From: Rahnella variigena
Lineage (GTDB): Bacteria; Pseudomonadota; Gammaproteobacteria; Enterobacterales; Enterobacteriaceae
Direction of reading: 5' to 3'
Length of the DNA stretch: 64,000 bases
Assembly: GCF_003610915.1 (NCBI RefSeq)
Contig: NZ_NSDJ01000001.1
Span: forward strand, 3,844,001-3,908,000
Positions 28,353 to 39,143 of the stretch are shown here, one piece after another; the stretch's first letter is position 1; each line of letters begins with the position of its first letter. Under the pieces are notes generated by a model, which worked only from the letters and a program-made list of their open reading frames with translations, had not been told where the DNA came from and did not search any database. The position numbers and the translations under genes were made by a program.

Positions 28353-28384
28353 AAAAAAACGTCATCTCCGGATGGCGTTTTTTT
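28353..28384 (+). terminator. Terminator of mepS
   Basis: AACGTCATC and GATGGCGTT pair (one G-T) around a TCCG loop, flanked by an A-run and followed by TTTTTTT. It could act in both directions. Confidence 0.88.
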
Positions 28385-28471
28385 ATGCCTGTAATAAAGT
28401 GTATTTAGTGTCTGATGTTTTTTTGACTACGTTATACTTTTATTTCCTCGGCGAGAGAAAGGGCAAAACAT

Positions 28472-30055
28472 ATGGGTTTAAAAACGGCGTTAACACACAC
28501 CGTATTACCCAAGCGCCGATATTTAAAACAAAGCATCCTTTTTTCAGCTCTGTTTTTTATTTTTTTTACTGCCGTCACCCTGACCGTCATTAAAACCAAT
28601 ACCCTTCGCGAGCAAGAACAAATCGCACAGCGAACCGCCCGTTATGCGGCTGACTATTTACATCAACTCTCCGACACGATGGGTAAAATTGCATTACTCA
28701 CGGATGAGCCCTGCAACTCCATTGCGGGTGAATTAAATCGATATGCCGCATTCAGCGTAGGTGTGCGTGATTTTCAGCTGGTGCGCGATGGAATAGTTTT
28801 TTGTTCTTCTGCCTCCGGCAACCAGAGTATTCCCGCCAACAGTTCACTGCATGACATCAGTTTCGATAAAACGATGAGTATCGACCTGCAAATGGGGACG
28901 CCTGCCGTGCCTAACCGTGCGGTGATCATCGTCTGGCAGCGCAATCCCGGTGCGCATAATGATGGCGTGATCGCCACGCTCGAACTGACACTCTCGCCTT
29001 ATATGCTGTTTGCTCAATCGGGTTCGGGTTATCGGGGATTCGCCTTGCTGGTCGGGGATTCAGCACTGATCTCAGCCCAGGATCAGCTGGTTCCAGTGAG
29101 TAAATTACCGGACAGCCATTTTACGGAGGCAAAAATTGAAGGCTATCCGTTTACCGTGCGTCTCTACTCCCCTACCCTGACCGGTGATGGCGTGCTGTTT
29201 ACAATGTCCGGTGGATTGCTGCTGAGCCTGATGGTGTGCGCCCTGATTTATCACAGCCTGCTAAACCGCCATGATGTTGAGCGCGTGATCCTGCGTGGTC
29301 TGAAAAATAAAGAGTTCTTTGTTGAATACCAGCCGGTTATCGATTCAAAAAGCCTGAAAGTGACCGGCGTGGAGGCTCTGCTACGCTGGCAGCACCCGAT
29401 TGAGGGCCGTATCCCACCGGATGTTTTTATCGGCTACGCCGAAAATCAGGGGCTAATCGTCGAACTGACCCAACACATGATGGCGCTGGTGGCGGCGGAC
29501 GCCCATACCCTGCAGCATGCTTTTCCTGAACACGCAAAACTCAGTATTAACATTTCTCCTCATCATATGAATAAAATCAGTTTTCATGACGATGTGATGA
29601 ATTTTATCGAGGCTTTACCGGAGAATGCTTTTCAGGTGGTGTTTGAAATCACTGAACGCGGCATGATTGATACCGAAGGTGCGTTAAGGGAATTTAACTG
29701 GCTGCGCCGTCATAAGATTGAAATCGCCATCGATGACTTCGGCACCGGCCACAGCGCCCTGATTTATCTTGAGAAGTTTACCCTGGATTATCTGAAAATT
29801 GACCGCGGTTTTGTAATGTCTATCGATCAGAAAACCCTGATTGCGCCGGTACTGGATACCGTCCTCAGGCTCACGGAAGAACTCAAGATCAAAACTGTTG
29901 CTGAAGGCGTCGAAACTGAGATGCAGGCAGAATATCTGCGCAATCACGGCGTGACCTATTTGCAGGGATATCTGTATAGCAAGTCGTTAGGCGTACCCGA
30001 GCTTCTGGTCTTTATCCGGGATTTCAATGAGAAAGATGCCACCTGGCAGATTTGA
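28472..30055 (+). CDS. pdeN: CSS-motif/EAL cyclic-di-GMP phosphodiesterase PdeN (Rtn)
   Basis: A 527-residue membrane protein. One membrane span near residues 22-40 and a second near 240-262 flank a periplasmic CSS domain with the FCSSA motif. A cytoplasmic EAL domain follows, with the key motifs intact: VEALLRW, the NISP segment, DDFGTGHSAL and KIDRGFV. CSS-type EAL proteins are redox-controlled c-di-GMP hydrolases: loss of the periplasmic disulfide activates them. AAAGGG lies eight bases before the ATG. It occupies the same position as rtn/pdeN after mepS in E. coli. Confidence 0.93.
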   Translation: MGLKTALTHTVLPKRRYLKQSILFSALFFIFFTAVTLTVIKTNTLREQEQIAQRTARYAADYLHQLSDTMGKIALLTDEPCNSIAGELNRYAAFSVGVRDFQLVRDGIVFCSSASGNQSIPANSSLHDISFDKTMSIDLQMGTPAVPNRAVIIVWQRNPGAHNDGVIATLELTLSPYMLFAQSGSGYRGFALLVGDSALISAQDQLVPVSKLPDSHFTEAKIEGYPFTVRLYSPTLTGDGVLFTMSGGLLLSLMVCALIYHSLLNRHDVERVILRGLKNKEFFVEYQPVIDSKSLKVTGVEALLRWQHPIEGRIPPDVFIGYAENQGLIVELTQHMMALVAADAHTLQHAFPEHAKLSINISPHHMNKISFHDDVMNFIEALPENAFQVVFEITERGMIDTEGALREFNWLRRHKIEIAIDDFGTGHSALIYLEKFTLDYLKIDRGFVMSIDQKTLIAPVLDTVLRLTEELKIKTVAEGVETEMQAEYLRNHGVTYLQGYLYSKSLGVPELLVFIRDFNEKDATWQI

Positions 30056-30251
30056 CCTGCATCAGCCCCGCATCTTTTGTGCCATTTTTCTTTTAGGCGT
30101 CTGCATCCGGTTGTGATAAAAAGGCCGGAATCAGGGATGAAATCTATGGCTGATGCGTTACAAGGTCTTAGCGATCAATTGATTAAGCCCGAACAATAAT
30201 CTGCGGCATTGCCGCACGATGCTCTCACCCTCACAGGAGTGCTGATTCAGG

Positions 30252-32057
30252 ATGTTTTCTCGCGTGTTTGCCGGTGTGCTGTGCCTGCTGAGCCTTAGCG
30301 CACAAGCCGAAGTCATACAGGATAGCTATGCGTTTGCCATTTTGGGCGAACCTAAATACGTCTCTAACTTCACCAGTTTTGACTACGTCAATCCTGCCGC
30401 GCCGAAGGGCGGACAGATTACGCTGGCCGCTATCGGCACCTATGACAACTTTAACCGCTTCGCCTCACGGGGCAATCCGGCGGCACGCAGCGGCTCGCTT
30501 TACGACAGTCTGTTTACCACTTCCAGCGACGAAATCGGCAGTTATTACCCGCTGATTGCCGACTCAGCCCGTTATGACAGCCAGTACCGCTGGGTCGAAG
30601 TGGACATCAATCCGCGCGCACGTTTTAACGACAACACGCCAATTACCGCCAGCGACGTGGCATTCAGCTTCAAAAAGTTCATGACCGAAGGCGTACCGCA
30701 ATTTCGTGTGGTTTATAAAGGTGTGGAAGTTAAAGCTATATCACGTCTGACGGTGCGGATGGTCTTGCCGAAACCGGATAAAGACATGATGCTCGGCCTG
30801 CTGGGTTTGCCTGTTTTGCCTCAGATGTTTTGGGAAAAACATAAATTCAACGAACCACTGAGCACACCGCCACCGGGCAGCGGGCCTTACCGCATCAGCG
30901 ATTATAAGCTCGGTCAGTACATCACTTATTCGCGCGTTCCTGACTACTGGGCCGCCAATTTACCGGTAAACCGCGGGCGTTATAATTTCGATACCATCCG
31001 CTACGACTATTATCTGGATGATAATGTCGCGCTGGAAGCCTTTAAATCCGGTGCTTTTGATTTCCGTATGGAATCCTCGCCAAAAAACTGGGCAACACAG
31101 TATCAGGGCGGTAATTTCAGCAAAAATTTCATCGTGAAAGCCGATGAAGAGAACCAGGCCGCGCAGGATACACGCTGGCTGGCTTTCAATCTTCACCGCC
31201 CGCAATTTGCCGACCGCAAAGTGCGCGAGGCCATTACTCTGGCGTTCGATTTTGACTGGATGAACAAGGCGCTCTATTTCGGTGCTTATCAGCGGGTGAA
31301 CAGCTATTTCCAGAATACCGAATATGCGGCAAAAGATTATCCGAACTCTGCCGAACTAGCCTGGCTCGGGCCGCTGAAAGGTCAGGTGCCTGCGGAAGTT
31401 TTCACCTCGCTGTATCAGCCGCCACGTTCCGATGGCAGCGGCAATGACCGCGCCAATCTGCTGAAAGCCACAGCACTGCTGAAAGAAGCGGGTTGGGAAG
31501 TGAAAAATCAGGTGCTGGTGAATTCTAAAACCGGCAAGCCGTTTACGTTTGAACTGCTGCTGCCGGGCGGCGGAAACTCGCAGTACGTGTTGCCGTTCCA
31601 GCATAATCTGCAACGTCTCGGCATCAAAATGTCGATCCGCGAAGTAGATAACTCGCAGTTCGTGCGCCGTATGCGCCAGCGCGATTACGATATGATCCCG
31701 ACGGTTTATCCTGCGACGTCTTATCCGAGCAGCGATTTGCGGATTTACTGGAATACCCAATATCTGGATTCCACGTATAACAAATCGGGTATCAGCGATC
31801 CGGCCATTGATAAACTGACCGATGAAATTGCTGCGAATCAGGGCAAACCCGACGCGCTGTTAGCGCTCGGACATGCGCTGGATCGCGTTCTGACCTGGAA
31901 TAGGGTGATGATCCCGATGTGGTACACCAATCATGAACGCTATGCGTACTGGGATAAATTCTCGATGCCAGCTGTCGCCCCGTCCAACGGAATGGAACTC
32001 GACACATGGTGGTACGACGTAAACCGCGCAGGCCGTTTACCTGCGCAACGCCGCTGA
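30252..32057 (+). CDS. yejA: Oligopeptide/microcin C ABC transporter substrate-binding protein YejA
   Basis: A 601-residue periplasmic solute-binding protein (SBP family 5). The signal peptide is about 19 residues ending SAQA. The family signature includes [18 protein letters not shown], and [13 protein letters not shown] follows. With YejB, YejE and YejF it forms the importer known for microcin C and antimicrobial-peptide traits in E. coli, Salmonella and Brucella. It is the first gene of yejABEF, with yejB starting 10 bp downstream. Confidence 0.95.
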   Translation: MFSRVFAGVLCLLSLSAQAEVIQDSYAFAILGEPKYVSNFTSFDYVNPAAPKGGQITLAAIGTYDNFNRFASRGNPAARSGSLYDSLFTTSSDEIGSYYPLIADSARYDSQYRWVEVDINPRARFNDNTPITASDVAFSFKKFMTEGVPQFRVVYKGVEVKAISRLTVRMVLPKPDKDMMLGLLGLPVLPQMFWEKHKFNEPLSTPPPGSGPYRISDYKLGQYITYSRVPDYWAANLPVNRGRYNFDTIRYDYYLDDNVALEAFKSGAFDFRMESSPKNWATQYQGGNFSKNFIVKADEENQAAQDTRWLAFNLHRPQFADRKVREAITLAFDFDWMNKALYFGAYQRVNSYFQNTEYAAKDYPNSAELAWLGPLKGQVPAEVFTSLYQPPRSDGSGNDRANLLKATALLKEAGWEVKNQVLVNSKTGKPFTFELLLPGGGNSQYVLPFQHNLQRLGIKMSIREVDNSQFVRRMRQRDYDMIPTVYPATSYPSSDLRIYWNTQYLDSTYNKSGISDPAIDKLTDEIAANQGKPDALLALGHALDRVLTWNRVMIPMWYTNHERYAYWDKFSMPAVAPSNGMELDTWWYDVNRAGRLPAQRR

Positions 32058-32067
32058 GGAGCAGAGT

Positions 32068-33162
32068 GTGGCCGCCTATCTGTTAAGACGACTCCTTCTG
32101 GTGATCCCGACGCTGTGGGCGATCATCACGATTAACTTTTTCATTGTACAAATTGCGCCCGGCGGACCGGTCGATCAGGCCATTGCCGCCATTGAAATGG
32201 GGCAATCCAGTGGCTTACCTGGCGCCAGTTCCGGCAGTGGCAATGGTAAAGCGTCACCGGGTCTGGCGCAGTTTGGTGAAGGTCAGTATCGTGGCGCACG
32301 CGGCCTTGACCCGGAAGTGATCGCCGAGATAACCCACCGTTTCGGTTTCGATAAGCCTCTGCATGAACGGTATTTTGAGATGTTATCAAACTACGTTCGC
32401 TTCGATTTTGGCGACAGCTTATTCCGCGGTTCTTCCGTGATGGGTCTGGTGAAAAGCGCGCTGCCGGTTTCCGTCACTATCGGCCTGTGGAGCACGCTGA
32501 TTATCTATCTGGTGTCTGTTCCGCTCGGCATTCGCAAAGCGGTACGCAACGGCTCACGGTTCGATACCTGGAGCAGTTCGGTGATTATCGTCGGCTATGC
32601 CGTTCCTTCCTTTTTATTCGCTATCTTATTGATTGTGCTGTTTACCGGCGGAAGTTACCTCGACTGGTTCCCGCTGCGCGGCCTGACGTCGCCGAATTTC
32701 GATACCCTGCCGTGGTACGGCAAAGTGACCGATTATCTCTGGCACATCACATTGCCGGTGCTGGCAACGGTGATTGGCGGATTTGCCACGTTGACCATGC
32801 TGACTAAAAACTCGTTTATGGATGAAGTGGGCAAGCAATATGTGGTGACCGCCCGCGCCAAAGGGCTGAACGAGAAACAGATTTTGTACCGGCATGTCTT
32901 TCGCAACGCGATGCTGCTGGTGATCGCCGGGTTCCCTGCCACTTTTATCAGCATGTTTTTCACCGGCTCGTTGCTGATTGAAGTGATGTTCTCCTTACAG
33001 GGGCTGGGATTGCTGGGCTACGACGCCATCGTACAGCGCGATTTCCCGGTGATTTTCGGCACGCTGTATGTTTTCACGCTGATTGGATTGCTGCTTAATA
33101 TCGTCAGCGATATCACTTACACGCTGGTTGACCCGCGTATCGATTTTGAGGGCCGCCAGTAA
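32068..33162 (+). CDS. yejB: Microcin C/peptide ABC permease YejB
   Basis: A 364-residue DppB-type permease with about six membrane spans and the EAA-loop region [25 protein letters not shown] low-complexity Ser/Gly-rich insert ([17 protein letters not shown], about residues 46-62) follows the first span, as in YejB proteins. The start codon is GTG with GAGGAG at good spacing. Its stop overlaps the yejE ATG by one base, so the two are coupled. Confidence 0.95.
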   Translation: MAAYLLRRLLLVIPTLWAIITINFFIVQIAPGGPVDQAIAAIEMGQSSGLPGASSGSGNGKASPGLAQFGEGQYRGARGLDPEVIAEITHRFGFDKPLHERYFEMLSNYVRFDFGDSLFRGSSVMGLVKSALPVSVTIGLWSTLIIYLVSVPLGIRKAVRNGSRFDTWSSSVIIVGYAVPSFLFAILLIVLFTGGSYLDWFPLRGLTSPNFDTLPWYGKVTDYLWHITLPVLATVIGGFATLTMLTKNSFMDEVGKQYVVTARAKGLNEKQILYRHVFRNAMLLVIAGFPATFISMFFTGSLLIEVMFSLQGLGLLGYDAIVQRDFPVIFGTLYVFTLIGLLLNIVSDITYTLVDPRIDFEGRQ

Positions 33163-34205
33163 TGCGCCTTTTTAAACTGAACTCCGTCAGTCAGGCGCGC
33201 TGGGCGCGTTTTTGCCAGAACCGCCGTGGTTACTGGTCACTTTGGATTTTCATGGTCATGCTGATCCTGGTGCTGTTATCCAACGTCCTCGCCAACGACA
33301 AACCGCTGCTGGCACGTTATCAGGGACATCTCTATGTACCGTTTCTGGTCAATTACAGCGAAACGACATTTGGTGGTGAGCTGGAAACGCCAACCGATTA
33401 TCAGGATCCGTTTGTCGTGCGCCAGATTGAAGACCACGGCTGGGCGGTCTGGGCACCGATCCGCAGCAGTTATAACTCCATTAACTTTTCTACCGCGCAG
33501 CCCTTCCCTTCACCGCCTTCTTCTCAAAACTGGCTGGGCACCGACAGCAACGGTCACGATGTGCTGGCTCAAATTCTCTACGGCCTGCGGATTTCTCTGT
33601 TCTTCGGCATTATGCTGACCGTGCTGACTTCAGTGATTGGCATTATGGCCGGTGCCACACAGGGCTATTACGGCGGGCTGATTGACCTGCTCGGGCAGCG
33701 TTTTATCGAAGTGTGGTCCAGTATTCCGACGCTGTTCCTGATTATCATTCTGGCAAGCGTCGTACAGCCGAATTTCTGGTGGCTGTTGCTGATCACGGTG
33801 CTTTCTGGCTGGATGACGCTGGTGAGCGTGGTACGCGCCGAATTCCTGCGTACCCGTAACTTTGATTACATCCGTGCGGCGCAGGCCATGGGCGTCAGTG
33901 ACAGCGCTATTATGCGCCGCCATATGCTGCCCAATGCCATGGTGGCGACGCTGACGTATCTGCCGTTTATCCTGTGTGGTTCCATTACTACCCTGACGTC
34001 GCTGGACTTCCTTGGCTTCGGACTGCCGCTGGGTTCGCCGTCACTCGGTACCTTGCTGATGGAAGGTAAAAACAATTTGCAGGCGCCGTGGCTTGGCATC
34101 AGCGCATTCGTGGTGCTGGCTGCCTTATTGTCATTGCTGATTTTCATTGGTGAAGCCGTTCGCGACGCCTTTAATCCGTCCGCACATCATCATGAGGCGC
34201 TCTGA
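33162..34205 (+). CDS. yejE: Microcin C/peptide ABC permease YejE
   Basis: A 347-residue DppC-type permease. After the first span (about residues 26-46) there is a large periplasmic insert, then NWLGTDSNGHDVLAQILYGL, which is characteristic of this class. The EAA loop reads FDYIRAAQAMGVSDSAIMRRHMLPNAM. It forms the channel with YejB and overlaps it by one base. yejF begins one base after its stop. Confidence 0.95.
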   Translation: MRLFKLNSVSQARWARFCQNRRGYWSLWIFMVMLILVLLSNVLANDKPLLARYQGHLYVPFLVNYSETTFGGELETPTDYQDPFVVRQIEDHGWAVWAPIRSSYNSINFSTAQPFPSPPSSQNWLGTDSNGHDVLAQILYGLRISLFFGIMLTVLTSVIGIMAGATQGYYGGLIDLLGQRFIEVWSSIPTLFLIIILASVVQPNFWWLLLITVLSGWMTLVSVVRAEFLRTRNFDYIRAAQAMGVSDSAIMRRHMLPNAMVATLTYLPFILCGSITTLTSLDFLGFGLPLGSPSLGTLLMEGKNNLQAPWLGISAFVVLAALLSLLIFIGEAVRDAFNPSAHHHEAL

Positions 34206-34206
34206 A

Positions 34207-35814
34207 ATGACAGACTCTCCTCTCTTACAAATCAAAAATCTCAGCGTCGCCTTCCGTCAGGGTAGCCAGCAGCGGGAAGTGGTCACCGATGTCTCGCTCG
34301 ATATTCATGCCGGAGAAACCTTAGCGCTGGTCGGTGAATCCGGTTCCGGCAAAAGCGTCACCGCGCTGTCGGTATTACGCCTGCTGCCCTCTTCGGTGAG
34401 TTATCCGCAGGGCGATATTGTGTTTGCCGGGCAATCGCTTCTTCATGCTGACAGCACGACCCTGCGCCGGATCCGCGGCAATGAAATTTCGATGATCTTT
34501 CAGGAACCGATGGTGTCGCTCAATCCGCTGCATACGCTGGAAAAACAGCTCGCAGAAGTGCTGATGCTGCACCGTAATCTGCGCGGTGAGGCTGCACGCA
34601 GCGAAATTCTTCGTTGTCTGGATCGCGTGGGTATCCGTCAGGCCGCCTCGCGCCTGAAAGATTTTCCGCATCAGCTTTCCGGCGGTGAACGCCAGCGCGT
34701 GATGATTGCCATGGCGGTACTGACCCGCCCGAAGCTGCTGATTGCTGATGAACCGACGACTGCGCTGGATGTTTCCGTCCAGGCACAGATTTTATCGCTG
34801 CTCGACGAACTCAAGCAGGAAATGGGCATGGCGATGCTGTTTATCACCCATAACCTGCGCATTGTGCGCCGTCTGGCGGACACCGTGGCGGTGATGCACA
34901 ACGGTCGCGTGGTGGAACAGCAACCCCGCGCCACGCTGTTCAGCCAGCCACAGCATCCGTATACGCGCCAGTTATTACAGGCTGAACCTCAGGGTCGCCC
35001 GCAACCGCTGAAAGGTAATGCTTCCGTGCTGCTCGACGTCAAAAATCTGGATGTGGGTTTCCCGATAAAACGTGGACTGTTGCGCCGGACCGTGGGTATC
35101 AAACATGCGGTGAATCAGGTGAGTTTTCAGCTGCGTCGCGGCGAAAGCCTTGGCGTGGTGGGTGAATCCGGTTCAGGCAAAAGCACCACCGGTCTGGCGT
35201 TGCTGCGTCTGATGAGGTCACAGGGCGAAATCTGGTTCGACGGCCAGCCGCTGCACACCTTTTCGCGCAAAAAAATGCTGCCGTTCCGCAGCCGGATACA
35301 GGTGGTATTTCAGGATCCGTTCTCGGCACTGAATCCGCGATTCACGGTCGGGCAGATTATTGCTGAAGGTTTGCTGGTTCACCGGAAAATCAGCGAACAG
35401 GAGCGGGAACAGGAAGTGATCCGCGCCATGCACGAAGTAGGATTAGATCCGGAGTCGCGACATCGCTATCCAACGGAGTTTTCCGGCGGCCAGCGCCAGC
35501 GTATTGCGATTGCCCGCGCGCTGATTTTACAGCCGGAAATGCTGATCCTGGATGAACCGACGTCATCGCTGGATAAATCGGTGCAGGCGCAGATTCTGAC
35601 GATCCTCAGTGAGCTGCAACAGCGCCACGGCCTGACGTATCTGTTTATCAGCCATGATTTACACGTGGTGCGATCTTTATGCCACCAGCTGATGGTATTG
35701 CGAAACGGGGAAGTGGTCGAACAGGGAGATTGCGAGCAGATTTTTACCGCGCCGCAGCAGACTTATACCCGCGAGTTACTGGCAGCGTCGGACGCGTTCG
35801 ACACAATCGAATAA
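34207..35814 (+). CDS. yejF: Microcin C/peptide ABC transporter dual ATPase YejF
   Basis: A 535-residue fusion of two ABC ATPase modules. Each has Walker A GESGSGKS, and the signature motifs are LSGGERQRV and FSGGQRQRI, with Walker B LLIADEP and MLILDEP. Both halves carry the oligopeptide-family C-terminal extension ([18 protein letters not shown]). The open frame extends back to 34147 inside yejE, but the ATG at 34207 (MTDSPLLQ) with GAGG upstream is the real start. It powers YejBE. Confidence 0.95.
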   Translation: MTDSPLLQIKNLSVAFRQGSQQREVVTDVSLDIHAGETLALVGESGSGKSVTALSVLRLLPSSVSYPQGDIVFAGQSLLHADSTTLRRIRGNEISMIFQEPMVSLNPLHTLEKQLAEVLMLHRNLRGEAARSEILRCLDRVGIRQAASRLKDFPHQLSGGERQRVMIAMAVLTRPKLLIADEPTTALDVSVQAQILSLLDELKQEMGMAMLFITHNLRIVRRLADTVAVMHNGRVVEQQPRATLFSQPQHPYTRQLLQAEPQGRPQPLKGNASVLLDVKNLDVGFPIKRGLLRRTVGIKHAVNQVSFQLRRGESLGVVGESGSGKSTTGLALLRLMRSQGEIWFDGQPLHTFSRKKMLPFRSRIQVVFQDPFSALNPRFTVGQIIAEGLLVHRKISEQEREQEVIRAMHEVGLDPESRHRYPTEFSGGQRQRIAIARALILQPEMLILDEPTSSLDKSVQAQILTILSELQQRHGLTYLFISHDLHVVRSLCHQLMVLRNGEVVEQGDCEQIFTAPQQTYTRELLAASDAFDTIE

Positions 35815-35817
35815 GTG

Positions 35818-35845
35818 CCGCCTGAAAGCATGTCGTTTCAGGCGG
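35818..35845. terminator. Hairpin between convergent yejF and yejG
   Basis: CCGCCTGAAA and TTTCAGGCGG form a 10-bp stem with an eight-base loop directly after the yejF stop and one base before the yejG stop. There is no long T-run on either strand. It is probably a shared mRNA 3' end. Confidence 0.6.
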
Positions 35846-35846
35846 T

Positions 35847-36191
35847 TCAGAAAGGATAAAGTGCGGTGACGGATTCTGCGATCGCGGCGCCGATATTCTT
35901 CAGGCAGCAAAGCGTGGCGCTTTCATCTTCACGATGAACAAACAGGCAGGGTTCACCGTCAATTTCTACGATTGCGGCTTTAACCTGAATATCTTCTAAC
36001 GCATTCGTCAGCTGGTGCATAACCTGCCAGGCGAGTTCACCCTCATGGCTGAGCAGTTTCAGGCCAATCAGATTGTTATCTTCATCGTTACCAGGCAGCG
36101 GAATCGGTTCAACTTTGATACCGGCAAAACCCGACAACCAGCGATAACTTTGCGGTAAACGATGTACTACCGAAAGTTGGATATTATTCAC
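35847..36191 (-). CDS. yejG: YejG family protein
   Basis: A 114-residue protein matching E. coli YejG in length and sequence (IQLSVVHRLPQSYRWLSGFAG near the start, EGEPCLF-type EIDGEPCLFVHRED near the end). I chose the GTG at 36191, which has GGGGA six bases upstream and gives the E. coli length. The longer GTG at 36215 would add eight residues without a good SD. Function unknown; in E. coli it is associated with aminoglycoside tolerance in some screens, which I cannot confirm here. In E. coli bcr follows next; here an 8.8-kb cluster intervenes. Confidence 0.88.
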   Translation of the reverse strand: MNNIQLSVVHRLPQSYRWLSGFAGIKVEPIPLPGNDEDNNLIGLKLLSHEGELAWQVMHQLTNALEDIQVKAAIVEIDGEPCLFVHREDESATLCCLKNIGAAIAESVTALYPF

Positions 36192-36870
36192 GTGGTTCCC
36201 CAGACAGTGATTCACACATCTTATACGAGATGTTTTTACAAAATCGCTACAACCGTACAGCTTAAGTTATAGCCGACAGTCTTCGCTTTGCCCAACTTGC
36301 GCTCAAATAATTAACATTAAATTAACGTTGCCAGATACAAAACTACAGACTTAGCATATTTTTATGTCTGTCTCCGGATAATCTGAGAGGCAGATCTCAT
36401 TTTGGCCTATTTGTAACCTTTTCCGGCTTGATCTACAACCATTTTAATCAATTGCCGTTACTTTTAATTGCTTATTTGTTTACATTTAATATACAAACGA
36501 AGTTCCATGAAAGCCCCGAATTCTCTTCTTATTGCTTAATTTTCAAATAAATAGGGATTGCTCACGTGCCGTGACTGTCAAAGCCAGTTGTTAATTTCAG
36601 CCTGAAATGAACCAGTTGGTTACAAAATTTTCCGCGGCGCATCATACGTTAAAATCTGGATCTAATGTTAATAAATCCGCACAATTTGTTTGCACAAATC
36701 CCTCTTCTTTGGCTTATCATCCGCGCCGTTATAAGTGGTATACCCTATCGGGACAGATATCGGCAGAAACTAACCCGCTGATAAATCTCGCATTACGCAG
36801 ATTATAATAAAAATCAGATAAGCGAATTCACTGCCGTTTGGCAAAACAACCCATTCCCAGCGAGAAAGAG
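36192..36870. promoter_or_regulatory. 680-bp AT-rich gap at the left edge of the gluconate cluster
   Basis: It holds the promoters of yejG and of the dehydrogenase operon. A 66-codon frame at 36607-36807 has no recognisable features and I do not call it. A loose inverted repeat, TTTGT...ACAAA, lies at 36475-36497. The composition is more AT-rich than neighbouring coding DNA, which is compatible with an insertion boundary, but no att site, integrase or repeat was seen. Confidence 0.45.
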
Positions 36871-37488
36871 ATGGAAAACGATCCTTCAATCATTGGAAGC
36901 AACTCACCCGAAAATGGAACCGGTTTCAGTCGTCGTGAACTGCTGAAAGGCCTCACCTCCGCGATGGTGGCGACCACCCTGCTCGGCTTCCCGTTTCTGA
37001 GCCTGGCGGAGAAAGAAACCGCCACGCAAGAGCCGGTCATCTTCGGTCAGTTCTATCTGGTATCACAGGCCATCACTGAGCATAAAAATATCAGTGAAGG
37101 TTCTTCCGCGCAGATTTTTAACGCCTTTTATCGTTCACAGCCTGATTTCCCTGCACAGGTCAGCAAGTTACATGCGCTGGTGAAACCGGGTCAGGCGGCG
37201 AAAGATTTGCAGGAAGTGGCAAAGCAAAACGGTCTGGGTGAACTGGTCACCAGTATCGTCACTGCGTGGTATACCGGCACGGTCGGATATGGAACCGATT
37301 CCATTTTGATTTCATATAAAGATGCGCTGATGTATCGCCCGGTGAGTGACGGCCTGATTGTGCCGACTTACTGCGGTAATGGTCCGCTGTACTTCACCGC
37401 TGCGCCTCCTGCCGCAGCGATGCCGGAATCCATGAACGCCGATCGTTTTACCAATCCTTCTGAAACAAATGTTGTGAGCAAAGCCTGA
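36871..37488 (+). CDS. Gluconate 2-dehydrogenase-type gamma subunit (subunit 3), Tat-exported
   Basis: A 205-residue small subunit of a three-component membrane-bound sugar(-acid) dehydrogenase. The twin-arginine signal is visible: SRRELLKG followed by a hydrophobic stretch (TSAMVATTLLGFPFLSLA). The gluconate_2-dh3 domain follows, with FYLVSQAITEHKN and YGTDSILISYKDALMYRP. It has no cofactor of its own; it carries the folded FAD subunit through the Tat system. I preferred the ATG at 36871 over a TTG at 36838. Its stop overlaps the next ATG by one base. Confidence 0.88.
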   Translation: MENDPSIIGSNSPENGTGFSRRELLKGLTSAMVATTLLGFPFLSLAEKETATQEPVIFGQFYLVSQAITEHKNISEGSSAQIFNAFYRSQPDFPAQVSKLHALVKPGQAAKDLQEVAKQNGLGELVTSIVTAWYTGTVGYGTDSILISYKDALMYRPVSDGLIVPTYCGNGPLYFTAAPPAAAMPESMNADRFTNPSETNVVSKA

Positions 37489-39143
37489 TGAAAAAACCAG
37501 AATTTACTGCAGATGGCGATGCGTCTGCTGATGTGATTGTTGTCGGTTCCGGCATCGTGGGCGGCATGATTGCCGATCAGCTGGTCAGCCAGGGACATTC
37601 TGTGCTGGTGCTGGAAGCAGGCTTACGCATTGAGCGCGCTCAGGCTGTGGAAAACTGGCGCAATATGCCTTTCGAAAACCGCGCAGGCTCTGACTTCCAG
37701 GGTTTGTATCCGCAGTCAGAAAAAGCCCCCGCTCCGCTGTACTTCCCGGAAAATAATTACGTCCACCTGACCGGGCCGAGCGCCAGCAGTTTCAAACAGG
37801 GTTATCTGCGCACCGTCGGCGGCACTACCTGGCACTGGGCAGCGTCCTGCTGGCGTCACGTTCCTAACGATTTCAAAATGAAAACGTTATACGGCGTGGG
37901 CCGCGACTGGCCGATTTCATACGATGAACTCGAACCTTATTACTGCCGCGCGGAAGAAGAAATCGGCGTCGCCGGTCCGAATGATCCGGCGTTGCAATCC
38001 CCTTCCGAGCGCAGCAAACCCTATCCGATGGAACAGGTGCCTTACGGTTATGGCGATACGCGTTTCGCTGAAATCGTGAACCCGCATGGTTACCGTTCGG
38101 TGCCCATCCCGCAGGGTCGCAGCACGCGTCCGTGGAATGGTCGCCCGACCTGTTGCGGTAACAACAACTGCCAGCCGATCTGCCCGATTGGCGCGATGTA
38201 TAACGGTATTGCTCACGTGGAGCGCGCAGAAAACAAAGGCGCCGTGGTGCTGGCTGAAGCGGTGGTCTACAAAATCGACACCGATGAAAACAACAATGTG
38301 ACCGCCGTTCACTGGCTGGACAGCGATAAAAAATCGCACAAAGCCACCGGTAAAGTTTTCGCACTGGCCTGTAACGGTATCGAAACTCCGCGTCTGCTGC
38401 TGATGGCGGCTAACGAAAAGAATCCGAACGGCATCGCCAACTCGTCTGATCACGTTGGTCGTAACATGATGGACCACTCCGGTTTCCACTGTACGTTCAT
38501 CGCCAAAGAGCCGCTGTGGATTGGTCGTGGTCCGGCGCAGAGCAGTTGTCTGGTCGGCCCGCGCGACGGCGATTTCCGCAAAGATTATTCTGCCAACAAA
38601 ATGATCCTCAACAACATCAGCCGCGTGATCCCGGCGACGTCCAAAGCGTTGCAGATGGGGCTGGTCGGTAAAGAGCTGGATGAGGAAATTCGCCGCCGCT
38701 CGATCTTTGGCGTGGACTTATCTATCAGCCTGGAACCGTTGCCGGATCCGAATAACCGCCTGACGCTCAGCACCACCCGTAAAGATCCGCACGGTCTGCC
38801 GTGCCCTGACATTCATTACGATGTCGGCGATTACGTGCGCAAAGGTGCAGAAGCCGCGCATAAGCAGCTGGAACACATTGGCTCTCTGTTTATGGCCGAA
38901 GAATTCAACATCACCACCAGCCTGAACGCCAATAACCACATCATGGGCGGCACCATCATGGGCAGTGATCCGAAAGATTCCGTGGTAAACGGTGAATGCC
39001 GTGCGCACGACCACGCTAACCTGTGGTTGCCGGGCGGCGGTGCGATTCCGTCATCAAGCGTGGTGAACAGTACGCTGACGATGGCCGCACTCGGCCTGAA
39101 AGCGGCAGACGACATGGCGAAAAAACTGGCAGGTGCAGCATGA
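37488..39143 (+). CDS. Gluconate 2-dehydrogenase-type FAD subunit (GMC oxidoreductase)
   Basis: A 551-residue flavoprotein. The FAD dinucleotide fold is VIVVGSGIVGGMIADQL (G20, G22, G25). A cysteine cluster, CCGNNNCQPICP (C222, C223, C228, C232), matches the iron-sulfur cluster site of this dehydrogenase group. The C-terminal GMC half holds the active-site region NNHIMGGTIMG and the final HDHANLWLPGGGAIPSSSVVNST. It oxidises the substrate in the periplasm, most likely D-gluconate to 2-keto-D-gluconate, and passes electrons to the cytochrome subunit. Sorbitol- or fructose-dehydrogenase activity is the alternative. It is the middle gene of a tightly coupled operon (four-base overlap downstream). 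Confidence 0.88.
   Translation: MKKPEFTADGDASADVIVVGSGIVGGMIADQLVSQGHSVLVLEAGLRIERAQAVENWRNMPFENRAGSDFQGLYPQSEKAPAPLYFPENNYVHLTGPSASSFKQGYLRTVGGTTWHWAASCWRHVPNDFKMKTLYGVGRDWPISYDELEPYYCRAEEEIGVAGPNDPALQSPSERSKPYPMEQVPYGYGDTRFAEIVNPHGYRSVPIPQGRSTRPWNGRPTCCGNNNCQPICPIGAMYNGIAHVERAENKGAVVLAEAVVYKIDTDENNNVTAVHWLDSDKKSHKATGKVFALACNGIETPRLLLMAANEKNPNGIANSSDHVGRNMMDHSGFHCTFIAKEPLWIGRGPAQSSCLVGPRDGDFRKDYSANKMILNNISRVIPATSKALQMGLVGKELDEEIRRRSIFGVDLSISLEPLPDPNNRLTLSTTRKDPHGLPCPDIHYDVGDYVRKGAEAAHKQLEHIGSLFMAEEFNITTSLNANNHIMGGTIMGSDPKDSVVNGECRAHDHANLWLPGGGAIPSSSVVNSTLTMAALGLKAADDMAKKLAGAA

Noticed and set aside
36607..36807. 66-codon plus-strand frame upstream of the dehydrogenase operon
   Set aside because: It has no SD, a composition unlike the neighbouring genes, and no recognisable motif; the region looks regulatory.
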